This document shows, one piece after another, positions 34,809-43,029 of a stretch of 64,000 nt of DNA. The notes under the pieces were generated by a model. It had not been told where the DNA came from and did no database searches. It was given only the letters and a program-made list of their open reading frames with translations. This stretch comes from Actinoplanes italicus (lineage in GTDB: Bacteria; Actinomycetota; Actinomycetes; Mycobacteriales; Micromonosporaceae), in assembly GCF_003001815.1 (NCBI RefSeq), contig NZ_PVMZ01000009.1, forward strand, positions 310,001-374,000. Reading direction: 5' to 3'. The position numbers were made by a program, and so were the translations under genes. The stretch's first letter is position 1, and each line of letters starts with the position of its first letter.

Positions 34809-36131
34809 TCACCGCACCAGACAGGGGCGCTTGGGGTCGAAGCGCCAACCGGGAATGAGGTACTGCATGGCCTCGGCGTCGTCGCGGCCGCCGAGCTGGT
34901 GCTCCACGAAGAGCTCGTGGGCGGCGGTGAGCGCCTCGCGGTCGAGCTCGACACCGAGACCGGGCGTGGACGGCACGGCGATCGCGCCGTCACGGATCGG
35001 GAACGGCTCGCGGGTGAGCCGCTGGCCGTCCTGCCAGATCCAATGCGTGTCCAGGGCGGTGATCTCACCGGGCGCGGCGGCTCCGACGTGCGTGAACATC
35101 GCCAGCGAGATGTCGAAGTGGTTGTTGGAGTGCGAACCCCAGGTGAGCCCGAAGTCGTGGCAGAGCTGCGCGACGCGGACCGAGCCACGCATGGTCCAGA
35201 AATGCGGGTCGGCGAGCGGGATGTCGACAGCGCTCGCGCGGACCGCGTGCGCCATCTGCCGCCAGTCGCAGGCGATCATGTTGGTGGCGGTGCGCAGGCC
35301 GGTGGCCCGCCGGAACTCGGCCATCGTCTCGCGCCCGGACAGGTCGCCCTCGCCGCCGACCGGGTCCTCGGCGTAGGCGAGCACACCACCCAGATCGCGG
35401 CAGAGCGCGATCGCGTCCTTCAGCGGCCAGGCGCCGTTGGGGTCGAGGGTGATGCGGGCCTGCGGGAACCGTTCGGCCAGGGCCCGCACCGCCTCGACCT
35501 CCGCCTCCCCGTCGAAGACACCACCCTTGAGCTTGAAGTCGCTGAACCCGTAGCGAGCCTGGGCGGCCTCAGCCAGCGCGACCACCGAGGACGGCGTCAG
35601 GGCGGGCAGGCGGCGCAGTTGTTCCCACTCGTCGGCCGGGTGCCGCTCACGCACGTAGGGCAGTGTGGTGCGGGTCGTGTCGCCGACGTAGAAGAGGTAA
35701 CCGAGCACCGGCACGCTGTCACGCTGCCTGCCCTCGCCGAGCAGTTCGGCGACCGGCACGCCGAGGTGCTGGCCGAGCAGGTCCAGCAGTGCCGACTCCA
35801 GAGCCGTCACCGCATGGACGGTGACGCGCAGGTCGTACGTCTGAAGGCCCCGGCCCCGGGAATCCTGGCCCGCATGGACCGCGGCGAAGCTGCGCAGCAG
35901 CGAGGCGAATTCCGCGACGGGCCGGCCGAGCAGCAGCTCGTGAGCGGTCTCCAGGGTGCGCCGGATCGCCACGCCCCCGGGTGCCTCGCCCAGGCCGGTG
36001 CGGCCCTCGCTGTCGGTGACGACCACGACGGTACGGGTGAAGAACGGCCCGTGTGCGCCGCTGAGATTGAGCAGCATGCTGTCATGGCCGGCCACCGGCA
36101 CGACTTCGATGCGCTCGATCGTCGGCTTCAT
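34809..36131 (-). CDS. gudD: Glucarate dehydratase
   Basis: A 440-residue enolase-superfamily enzyme converting D-glucarate (or idarate) to 5-keto-4-deoxyglucarate. Characteristic features are the opening VVPVAGHDSMLLNLSGAHGPF, FTRTVVVVTDSEGRTGLGEAPGG, FKLKGGVF with the KxK base, ITLDPNGAW, AYAEDPVGGEG, TNMIACDWRQM, and the His-Asp region WGSHSNNHFDISLAM. Its start overlaps the kdgD stop (ATGA). Confidence 0.95.
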   Translation of the reverse strand: MKPTIERIEVVPVAGHDSMLLNLSGAHGPFFTRTVVVVTDSEGRTGLGEAPGGVAIRRTLETAHELLLGRPVAEFASLLRSFAAVHAGQDSRGRGLQTYDLRVTVHAVTALESALLDLLGQHLGVPVAELLGEGRQRDSVPVLGYLFYVGDTTRTTLPYVRERHPADEWEQLRRLPALTPSSVVALAEAAQARYGFSDFKLKGGVFDGEAEVEAVRALAERFPQARITLDPNGAWPLKDAIALCRDLGGVLAYAEDPVGGEGDLSGRETMAEFRRATGLRTATNMIACDWRQMAHAVRASAVDIPLADPHFWTMRGSVRVAQLCHDFGLTWGSHSNNHFDISLAMFTHVGAAAPGEITALDTHWIWQDGQRLTREPFPIRDGAIAVPSTPGLGVELDREALTAAHELFVEHQLGGRDDAEAMQYLIPGWRFDPKRPCLVR

Positions 36132-37045
36132 GACCGGACCTTGTCGATCAGGCGGGCCAGGTCGGCCCTTTCCTCCGTGGTCAGATCGGTCAGCGGCGGG
36201 CGCACCCGGCCGCCGTCGCGCCCGACTGCGGTCAGCCCCGCCTTGATGATCGAGACGGCATAGCCGCGGGCGCGGTCGCGGATGTCGAGGTAGGGGATGA
36301 CGAAGTCGTTGAGCATGCCGTAGACGGCGGTGCGGTCCTGCGCCCGGACCGCGGAGTAGAACCGCAGGGCGAACTCGGGCACGAAGTTGTAGAGCGCCGA
36401 GGAGTAGGTGCTCACCCCGAGTTGCAGCAGCGGCAGCGCGAACGTCTCGGCCGTGGGCAGGCCGCCGACATAGATCAGCCGGTCACCGACCCTGGCGTAC
36501 GTGCGGGTCATCTGCTCGATGTCGCCGATCCCGTCTTTCAGCCCGATCAGCGTGGGGTTGCGATCGGCCAGCTCGGCGACGGTCACGTCCTCGAGGACCG
36601 CGTTGGCCCGGCTGTAGACGATCACCCCCAGCCCGGTGGCCCGGCAGACCGCCTCGACGTGCGCGATCAGGCCTGCCTGGCTCGCCTCGGTCAGGTAGGG
36701 CGGGAACAGCAGGATCCCGGCGGCGCCGGCCGTCTCGGCCGCCTGCGCCTGGGCGATCGCCTGTGCGGTGCCGCCGGTGGCCGGGGCGACCACCGGCACC
36801 AGCGTGCCGACCTCGTCGACGGCTGCACGCACCACGGTGTCGATCTCGGCGCTGGTCAGTGAGAAGCCCTCGCCGGTGCCGCCGGCGGCGAACAGGCCGG
36901 CGACGCCGTGGCTCGCCTGCCACGCGAGGTGTTCGCGGTAGCGCGGCTCGTCGAAGGCGAGGTTGTCGTCGAAGTGGGTCACGGGAAAGGAGAGGAGGCC
37001 CGAGGCGAGCCGGGCGGCCAGTTCGAGAGGGGGGATCCGGTTCAC
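36128..37045 (-). CDS. kdgD: 5-dehydro-4-deoxyglucarate dehydratase
   Basis: A 305-residue DapA/NAL-superfamily enzyme that dehydrates and decarboxylates 5-keto-4-deoxyglucarate to 2,5-dioxopentanoate. FPVTHFDDNLAFD, AAGGTGEGFSLT, the YSRAN segment and the Schiff-base lysine in LIGLKDGIGD match the family. The GTG at 37045 gives the usual length; an in-frame extension upstream would reach toward the operator site. It is first in the operon, which then supplies both dehydratases and the final dehydrogenase. Confidence 0.93.
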   Translation of the reverse strand: MNRIPPLELAARLASGLLSFPVTHFDDNLAFDEPRYREHLAWQASHGVAGLFAAGGTGEGFSLTSAEIDTVVRAAVDEVGTLVPVVAPATGGTAQAIAQAQAAETAGAAGILLFPPYLTEASQAGLIAHVEAVCRATGLGVIVYSRANAVLEDVTVAELADRNPTLIGLKDGIGDIEQMTRTYARVGDRLIYVGGLPTAETFALPLLQLGVSTYSSALYNFVPEFALRFYSAVRAQDRTAVYGMLNDFVIPYLDIRDRARGYAVSIIKAGLTAVGRDGGRVRPPLTDLTTEERADLARLIDKVRS

Positions 37046-37092
37046 GAGGCAACCGTAGGAAGCGACGGTGATGCCTGTCCAAGAGTGTTTCG

Positions 37093-37107
37093 GCATCGGT
37101 TGATACC
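37093..37107. promoter_or_regulatory. Repeated LysR-type operator, copy 1 (upstream of kdgD)
   Basis: GCATCGGTTGATACC lies 48 bp upstream of the kdgD GTG. Its reverse complement matches copy 2 at 38005-38019 in 14 of 15 bases. The site sits in the 63-bp gap between the LysR gene stop and kdgD. Confidence 0.65.
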
Positions 37108-37108
37108 G

Positions 37109-37996
37109 TCAGCGCATCATGAAACTGAGGGCCGAGATCGCCCGGGGCAGCGCCGGATTGTCCGACTTGCGGGGCCAGATCACGTGCAGCTCGACCGGCT
37201 CGGGGATCGGTGTGGCGATCCGCAGGTAGGCGACGTTGGGCAGGCCGATCATGCCGGCGGAGTCGGGCACGAAGGCCACGCCGCGACCCCGGGAGACCAG
37301 CCACAACATGGTCATCACCTGGCTGACGGTGTGGATGACCCGCTCCTGCGCCAGCGGCACCATGCTGACGACCAGGTCGTAGAAGTACCGGGCCTTCTGC
37401 TGCGAGTGGAAGATCAACGGGACGCCGACCAGATCGGCGGGAACCACCGGCCGGCGCAGGTGGGCCAGGGGGTGATCCTCGTGAACCGCGAGGAGCAGGG
37501 CTTCCCGGTGCAGCAGGCGGGACTCGAACAGCTCCGGGTCGAAGGGCGGACGCGCCAGCCCCATGTCGATGTCGCCGGCGGTCAGCGCGTCGATCTGCTC
37601 GCGGGTGACCATCTCGAACAGCTCGACGTGCACCTCGGGCAGCTCCAGGTTCAGATAATCGAGGATCCGGCCCAGGTGCCCGAACGTCGAGGCCGAGGTG
37701 AACCCCAGCTTGATCACTCCGCGCATGCCGGAGGAGACCCGCTGGGCCAGGGCAGGGGCGGCCTCGGCGATCGTGAGGATGCGCCGGGACTCGGCCAGGA
37801 ACGCGTGCCCGGCAGGGGTGAGCCGGACCCGGCGGTTGTCCCGCTCCAGCAGCTGCACCCCCACGGCTGCCTCCAGTTTCTGGATCTGCCTGCTCAGCGG
37901 TGGCTGGGTCATCCGCAGCCGGGCGGCCGCCCGGCCGAAGTGGAGCTCCTCCGCGACAGCGACGAAACCGCGGAGCTGCTCGAGGGAGTAAGTCAT
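37109..37996 (-). CDS. LysR family regulator of the sugar-acid genes
   Basis: 295 residues. The helix-turn-helix reads FGRAAARLRMTQPPLSRQIQKLEAAVG, with an effector domain after about residue 90. It lies upstream of the kdgD operon in the same direction and is divergent from the tctCBA operon. A 15-bp site occurs both upstream of kdgD and in the divergent gap, so it probably controls both, with an aldarate or pathway intermediate as effector (inferred). Confidence 0.9.
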   Translation of the reverse strand: MTYSLEQLRGFVAVAEELHFGRAAARLRMTQPPLSRQIQKLEAAVGVQLLERDNRRVRLTPAGHAFLAESRRILTIAEAAPALAQRVSSGMRGVIKLGFTSASTFGHLGRILDYLNLELPEVHVELFEMVTREQIDALTAGDIDMGLARPPFDPELFESRLLHREALLLAVHEDHPLAHLRRPVVPADLVGVPLIFHSQQKARYFYDLVVSMVPLAQERVIHTVSQVMTMLWLVSRGRGVAFVPDSAGMIGLPNVAYLRIATPIPEPVELHVIWPRKSDNPALPRAISALSFMMR

Positions 37997-38004
37997 GCCG
38001 TGAA

Positions 38005-38019
38005 GGTATCAATCGATGC
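38005..38019. promoter_or_regulatory. Repeated LysR-type operator, copy 2 (LysR / tctC gap)
   Basis: GGTATCAATCGATGC lies eight bases upstream of the LysR ATG and about 80 bp upstream of tctC. It is the reverse complement of copy 1 with one difference. The position next to the regulator start suggests autorepression. Confidence 0.65.
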
Positions 38020-38100
38020 ACTAATTGGCTTGGACATGCATGAACACCCGGCCATACGCTCGCCGCACCAGTGACCCCCCTCACAAGCGGGAGATTCCCG

Positions 38101-39090
38101 ATGAAAATAACGCTCCCCGCACTCGGCCTGGCCGGTCTTCTCCTGCTCACCGGCTGTGGCGGCAACCTCGACTCGGACGGCGACAGCGGCTCCACCGCCG
38201 CCTACCCGGAACGAGCCGTCACCCTGCTCGTCGGTCAGGACGCCGGCGGCAGCACCGACCTCATCGGCCGTGCGCTGGCCGACCCCGCGAGCAAGGACCT
38301 CGGGCAGCCGATCACCGTCCAGAACAAGCCCGGTGCCAACGGGGCCGTCGCGGCCAAGGAACTCGCCGCTGCCAAGGCCGACGGGTACACGGTCATGGTG
38401 TTCGTCGGCTCGCTCGCCTACATCACGCCGCTCGCCGTACCGGCCGACCAGGCCGTCGACATCAACAATTACGAGGTGGTCACCGGGATCTCGCAGGACG
38501 ACTTCGTCCTGATCGCCAACCCGCAGACCGGCTTCAAGACCGTCCAGGACATCGTCGCGGCCAAGCGGCCGATCAAGTTCGCCACCACCGGCGTCGGCAC
38601 CGGCAGCCAGCTCACCCAGACCCTGCTGTTCGCCCAGGCCGGGGTCGACGCCACCGCGGTGCCGTTCAACGGCGGCGCACCGGCGCTCACCGCGGTCCTC
38701 GGCGGGCAGGTCGACGTCGCGGCGGTGCAACTCGGCGAGGCCAAGGAGCAGATCGAGGCGGGCAAGGCGGTCCCGATCGTCACGTTCGCCACCCAGCGGC
38801 CCAGCTACATGCCGGACACCCCGACCGCCACCGAGGCCGGCTTCCAGGTGCCGGTCCAGCAGTCCCGCGCGATCGTCGCGCCGAAGGGCACGCCCAAGGA
38901 GGCGGTGGACCGTCTGCGGACCGCCTTCCAGAAGGGCTTCGCCGACCAGGCGTACAAGGACTTCAACACCAAGCGTCTGCTCACCGCCAACGAGGTGGAC
39001 GGGACAGCCCTGCTCCAGCAGTGGAACGGCTCGCTCCAGACGTACCGTGACCTGGTGGCCCAGCACAAGATCGACCTCACCGCCAAGTGA
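38101..39090 (+). CDS. tctC: Tripartite tricarboxylate transporter substrate-binding lipoprotein
   Basis: A 329-residue TctC-type binding protein with a signal peptide and lipobox LTGC (Cys19). Family blocks are YPERAVTLLVGQDAGGSTDLIGRAL, ITVQNKPGANGAVAAKELAAAKADGYT, and VPFNGGAPALTAVLGGQVD. The ATG follows GGGAG. By its setting it probably binds glucarate, galactarate or a related acid. Confidence 0.92.
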   Translation: MKITLPALGLAGLLLLTGCGGNLDSDGDSGSTAAYPERAVTLLVGQDAGGSTDLIGRALADPASKDLGQPITVQNKPGANGAVAAKELAAAKADGYTVMVFVGSLAYITPLAVPADQAVDINNYEVVTGISQDDFVLIANPQTGFKTVQDIVAAKRPIKFATTGVGTGSQLTQTLLFAQAGVDATAVPFNGGAPALTAVLGGQVDVAAVQLGEAKEQIEAGKAVPIVTFATQRPSYMPDTPTATEAGFQVPVQQSRAIVAPKGTPKEAVDRLRTAFQKGFADQAYKDFNTKRLLTANEVDGTALLQQWNGSLQTYRDLVAQHKIDLTAK

Positions 39091-39539
39091 CCACCGAACC
39101 CGCTGACGACCGGCCGCCCGCGGCCGGCCCGTCCGCCAACCTGATCGCTGCCGCCGTCGTGGTCCTCCTCGGCGGCGCGGCAATCGCGGGAGCCACCGAT
39201 CTCGGCTCCGGCCCCGGCACCTGGCCGATGATCGTCGGAGTCGCCCTCGTGGTTCTCGGCCTGGCACTCGCCGTCCAGGCCCGCCGGGCCGAGCCACCCG
39301 AGCGGTTCACCCGCAGCAGCCTGCTGGTCGTCGCCGCGGTCGCCAGCATGATCGTCTATGTCGCGGTGATCGCCACCATCGGCTTCGAGATCCCCACATT
39401 GCTGCTCGCCTTCGTCTGGCTGAGATTCCTGGGCAAGGAGACCTGGCGTACGTCCATCGCCGTCAGCCTCGGCATCGTCGTCGTCTTCTACGCGCTGTTC
39501 GTCGGCGCGCTCGACGTCACCATCCCCCACCTGTTCTGA
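39087..39539 (+). CDS. tctB: Tripartite tricarboxylate transporter small membrane subunit
   Basis: 150 residues with four hydrophobic segments, and the TctB-like GPGTWPMIVGVALVVLGLAL pattern. GTG start overlapping the tctC stop (GTGA). It partners with TctA in the membrane. Confidence 0.88.
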   Translation: MTTEPADDRPPAAGPSANLIAAAVVVLLGGAAIAGATDLGSGPGTWPMIVGVALVVLGLALAVQARRAEPPERFTRSSLLVVAAVASMIVYVAVIATIGFEIPTLLLAFVWLRFLGKETWRTSIAVSLGIVVVFYALFVGALDVTIPHLF

Positions 39540-39556
39540 GTCCCTCGGGAGGACCG

Positions 39557-41320
39557 TTGTCCGCGGTCATCGACGGCTTCGCGGTCGTCCTCGAGCCGAC
39601 GAACCTGCTGTACTGCCTCGTCGGCGTCGTCATCGGCATGCTCATCGGCGTCCTGCCCGGCCTCGGTCCGGCCGCCACCATCGCGATCCTGCTGCCCGTC
39701 ACCTTCGGCATGGAACCGGTCACCGCGGTGATCATGCTGGCCGGCATCTTCTACGGCGCCCAGTACGGCGGCACCATCACCTCGGTCCTGCTGCGCCTGC
39801 CCGGCGAGGCGTCCTCGGTCGTCACCGTCTTCGACGGGTACGCCCTCGCCCGCCAGGGCCGGGCCGGCGCGGCCCTCGGCATCGCCGCCATCGGCTCCTT
39901 CGTCGGCGGCACCCTCTCGATCGTCGCGCTGACCTTCGTCGCCCCGATCGTCGCCGGGTTCGCCCTCGACTTCGGCCCACCCGAGTACACCCTCCTGGCG
40001 CTGCTCGGCATCATGCTGGTCGCCACCATCAGCAGCGGCGGCCGGATCCGCGCGCTCGCCGCCGCAGGGGTCGGCCTGCTGCTGGCCACCGTCGGGCGTG
40101 ACGACTTCACGAGCGCCGAACGCTTCACCCTCGGCAACCTGTCACTGGCCGACGGCATCGACTTCGTGCCCATCGCGATGGGGCTCTTCGGTCTCGGCGA
40201 GATCCTCTACAACCTCGAGGAACGCCACCGGGCCGTGCAGCCGCCCGCCAAGGTCACCGGCGTCTGGCCCAGCCGCGCGGACCTGCGCCAGTCGTCCGGA
40301 GCCATCGGCCGCGGCTCGGTCATCGGGTTCGTCCTCGGCATCCTGCCCGGCGGCGGCGCGGTCCTCTCCTCGCTGGCCGCCTACGCCCTGGAGAAACGCC
40401 GCTCCAAACATCCGGAACGATTCGGCCAGGGGGCCATCGAAGGCGTCGCCGCACCGGAGACCGCCAACAACGCGGCCACGACCTCCTCGTTCATCCCGCT
40501 GCTGTCACTGGGCATCCCCGCCAACGCGACCATGGCCGTCATCTTCGGCGCGCTGCTCATCCAGGGCGTCACCCCGGGCCCACAGCTGGTCACTGAACAC
40601 CCGGAGCTGTTCTGGGGCGTGGTCAACTCGATGTACATCGGCAACGTCCTGCTGCTGATCATGAGCATCCCGTTGCTCGGCGTGTTCGTCCGGATCCTCC
40701 GGGTCCGCGCCACGGTCCTCGCCCCGATCACAGTGCTGATCACCCTGGTCGGCGCTTACACGGTCAACAACAGCGTCTTCGACATCGGACTGGTCATCGG
40801 CTTCGGCGTTCTCGGCTATCTGATGAAGAAGGCCGGGTTCGACCCCGGTCCGATGGTGCTCGCGTTCGTCCTGGGCAGCCTGCTCGAGACGTCTCTGCGT
40901 CGTTCCCTGCTGCTCTTCGACGGCGACCCGACCGGCTTCGTCACCCGACCCATCTCCGGCACCCTCTTCGCCATGTTCCTCGCCGTCGTTCTCCTGCCGC
41001 TGGCCGGGACTCTGCTTCGCCGACGCCGCCCAGCCCCGACTGCGGGAGGCGAGGTTGCCGCCCATCCCGAAGCCGACCGTCCGACGGACACCGCGCAGAC
41101 CCAGACCGGGTCGATGGAGCCCGGGCCGACGGTGAACGAGTCGGCGGAGAACCGACCTGCGGACAGCCAGCAGATGAAGAGCGGCCTTGTGGCCGGTAAG
41201 CCGGTGAGCCAGTCCCCATCGAGCACGGGGCCGGCGGACGCGCAGGTCGGCAGCATGGCCGAACGTCCCGGCGAGTCCCCGAGCCGGAACCCCAACTCCG
41301 AGACCAAGGAGCCGGAATGA
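39557..41320 (+). CDS. tctA: Tripartite tricarboxylate transporter large membrane subunit with long acidic tail
   Basis: 587 residues; the family core is about 500. Signature segments are GVLPGLGPAATIAILLPVTFG, GIFYGAQYGGTITSVLLRLPGEASSVVT, ILPGGGAVLSSLAAYALEKR and the ETANNAATTSSFIPLLSLGIP loop. From about residue 495 to the end it carries a polar, Pro/Ser/Glu-rich tail of about 90 residues that is not part of the core. TTG start with GGGAGGA four bases upstream. The stop overlaps the Usp gene (ATGA). Confidence 0.9.
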   Translation: MSAVIDGFAVVLEPTNLLYCLVGVVIGMLIGVLPGLGPAATIAILLPVTFGMEPVTAVIMLAGIFYGAQYGGTITSVLLRLPGEASSVVTVFDGYALARQGRAGAALGIAAIGSFVGGTLSIVALTFVAPIVAGFALDFGPPEYTLLALLGIMLVATISSGGRIRALAAAGVGLLLATVGRDDFTSAERFTLGNLSLADGIDFVPIAMGLFGLGEILYNLEERHRAVQPPAKVTGVWPSRADLRQSSGAIGRGSVIGFVLGILPGGGAVLSSLAAYALEKRRSKHPERFGQGAIEGVAAPETANNAATTSSFIPLLSLGIPANATMAVIFGALLIQGVTPGPQLVTEHPELFWGVVNSMYIGNVLLLIMSIPLLGVFVRILRVRATVLAPITVLITLVGAYTVNNSVFDIGLVIGFGVLGYLMKKAGFDPGPMVLAFVLGSLLETSLRRSLLLFDGDPTGFVTRPISGTLFAMFLAVVLLPLAGTLLRRRRPAPTAGGEVAAHPEADRPTDTAQTQTGSMEPGPTVNESAENRPADSQQMKSGLVAGKPVSQSPSSTGPADAQVGSMAERPGESPSRNPNSETKEPE

Positions 41321-41715
41321 CCGTCCTTGTCGGTTACCTTCCCACGGTAGAGGGCGAGGCCGCCTTCGCTGCCGCTCTCGACGAGGCCGTACGCCGGGCG
41401 GAACCCCTGCTACTGATCAACTCGCCACGCAGTGGGGCGCCGGTGAGTGCTGACGCGGCCGCCCCCGCCGAGCTCGCCACTCTCACGAAAAGGGCCTCAG
41501 AAGCGGGCGTCGCTCTGGAGATCCGCCAGCCGTCACACACCGGCGAGCTTTCCGAGGCACTGCTCGCCGCCGCCGACGAGGCCGACGCGTCGGTGATCGT
41601 CATCGGCCTGCGTCGGCGGAGCCCGGTCGGCAAGCTATTCCTGGGCAGCGCGGCCCAGCAGATTCTCCTCAATGCCACCCGTCCGGTTCTGGCCGTCAAA
41701 CCCGCCCATCACTGA
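41317..41715 (+). CDS. Universal stress protein (UspA family)
   Basis: 132 residues, one Usp domain. The ATP-type phosphate loop is GLRRRSPVGKLFLGSAAQQIL, following the G-x2-R-x9-G-S pattern in spirit, with VLAVKP at the C-terminus. It is translationally coupled to tctA. A Usp partner for TctA-type transporters occurs in other actinobacteria and suggests nucleotide-dependent control of uptake (inference). Confidence 0.85.
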   Translation: MTVLVGYLPTVEGEAAFAAALDEAVRRAEPLLLINSPRSGAPVSADAAAPAELATLTKRASEAGVALEIRQPSHTGELSEALLAAADEADASVIVIGLRRRSPVGKLFLGSAAQQILLNATRPVLAVKPAHH

Positions 41716-42096
41716 CGACCTGCCCGCCTGAGGCGATTCCCAGGAAGAAGGCAACCGGACAGGCTCCTGAGGGGAAAGCAGGTGGGCGGATACCCGGGAA
41801 GAAGGCAACCGGACAGGCTCCTGAGGGGAAAGCAGGTGGGCGGACACCCGGGAAGAAGGCAACCGGACAGGCTCTGAAGGAAAAACAGGTGGGCGGACAC
41901 CCAGGAAGAGGCAGGTGAACAGGCTCCCGGAGGGAAAGCAGGTAGACGGGCTCCCGGCATGAAGGCAGGCGGGCAGACTCCGGGAAGGGAGGCAGGCAGG
42001 TCCGAAGGACAGGCTCGGAAAGGCAGGTGGACAGGAGGGGCGGTTCGGGAACGGAAGCGGCAACGCCGCCCGGAAGGCAGAAAGCAGAGGGACAGC
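41716..42096. other. Non-coding interval filled by a tandem repeat array
   Basis: This stretch lies between the Usp gene and the convergent rmlD. It contains the 54-bp array (listed separately) and its degenerate 3' half, with many GGCAGG/CAGGTGG units up to about 42040. No credible gene and no simple terminator hairpin is seen. Confidence 0.6.
41735..42010. repeat. 54-bp tandem repeats, decaying to degenerate copies
   Basis: GGAAGAAGGCAACCGGACAG recurs at 41743, 41797 and 41851 (54-bp steps), and a diverged copy starts at 41904 (53-bp step). Each unit ends with AAAGCAGGTGGGCGGA-like sequence. On the minus strand the first units give an 18-residue repeat, but the 53-bp step breaks it. Confidence 0.8.
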
Positions 42097-43029
42097 TCAG
42101 GGCAGGAAGAGCGGCATGGCTTGGGTCAGCATGCCGCGCCATTCGGGCAGGGGCGCGACCCCGGTGCCCGACCAGCGGCCGTGGCTCAGGATGCTGTAGG
42201 CCGGCCGCCGGGCAGGGCGGGGGAAACGGTCGCTCGTGGTCGGGCGGATCCGGTCCGGGTCGAGGCCCGCCTCGATGAAGACCGCACGTGCCAGGCCGAA
42301 CCAGCTGGTCGAACCGGCCGCGGTGCCGTGGTAGGCGCCGGGCGCCGCGCGGCCGGACAGGGCGGCGTGAGACAGGTCGACCAGCAGCTGGGCCAGGGCG
42401 TACGACCAGGTCGGCTGCCCCACCTGGTCGTCGACGACGTCGAGGGTGTCGCGGTCGGCGGCCAGCCGGAGCATGGTGCGCACGAAGTTGGGGCCGTGCT
42501 CGCCGTACAGCCACGCGGTTCGCACGACGTAGCCGCCGCTGGACAGCACCGCCCGCTCGCCGATCGCCTTGCCTCGCCCGTAGGCGTTGACCGGGGCGTG
42601 CGGATTGTCCTCCGGGTACGGCGAGGTCGCGGCACCGTCGAAGACGTAGTCGGTAGACACGTGGACGAGACGCTTGCCGGCCTCGGCCGCGAGGAGGGCG
42701 ACGCCGTGACCGTTGATCGCGGTGGCAGCCTCCTCCTCGGTCTCGGCGCTGTCCACATTCGTCCAGGCCGCGGCATTCAGGACGATATCCGCCTCGGCCA
42801 CCGCGGCGCGGACCTGTGCCTGCGAGGTGATGTCGAGTTCACCGCGGGTGGCCGCGACGACCTCGGTCTCGCCGTGCTCGGCCAGGACCTTGCACAGGTC
42901 GCGGCCGAGCATCCCGCCGGCACCCGTGACGAGCCACCGCACCGGCTGCCCCCCACCGCTGAGGGAGACGACGGCGGGGGAGGCGGCGGAGGCCGGAGAG
43001 GAGGAGGCGGCGGAAGCCTGAGACGGCAT
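42097..43029 (-). CDS. rmlD: dTDP-4-dehydrorhamnose reductase
   Basis: 310 residues. The Rossmann motif is VTGAGGMLGRDL, HVSTDYVFDG and the catalytic YGRGK are present, and RTAWLYGEHGPNFVRTML is typical. It reduces dTDP-4-keto-L-rhamnose to dTDP-L-rhamnose with NAD(P)H. The ATG overlaps the rmlB stop (TGATG). The first 30 residues are a Ser/Ala-rich extension not found in standard RmlD; a GTG directly before RWLVTGAGG is the alternative start. Confidence 0.92.
   Translation of the reverse strand: MPSQASAASSSPASAASPAVVSLSGGGQPVRWLVTGAGGMLGRDLCKVLAEHGETEVVAATRGELDITSQAQVRAAVAEADIVLNAAAWTNVDSAETEEEAATAINGHGVALLAAEAGKRLVHVSTDYVFDGAATSPYPEDNPHAPVNAYGRGKAIGERAVLSSGGYVVRTAWLYGEHGPNFVRTMLRLAADRDTLDVVDDQVGQPTWSYALAQLLVDLSHAALSGRAAPGAYHGTAAGSTSWFGLARAVFIEAGLDPDRIRPTTSDRFPRPARRPAYSILSHGRWSGTGVAPLPEWRGMLTQAMPLFLP

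Noticed and set aside
41635..42063. Minus-strand repeat protein (18-residue units)
   Set aside because: The 53-bp step shifts the frame, there is no SD, and the frame runs antisense into the Usp gene.
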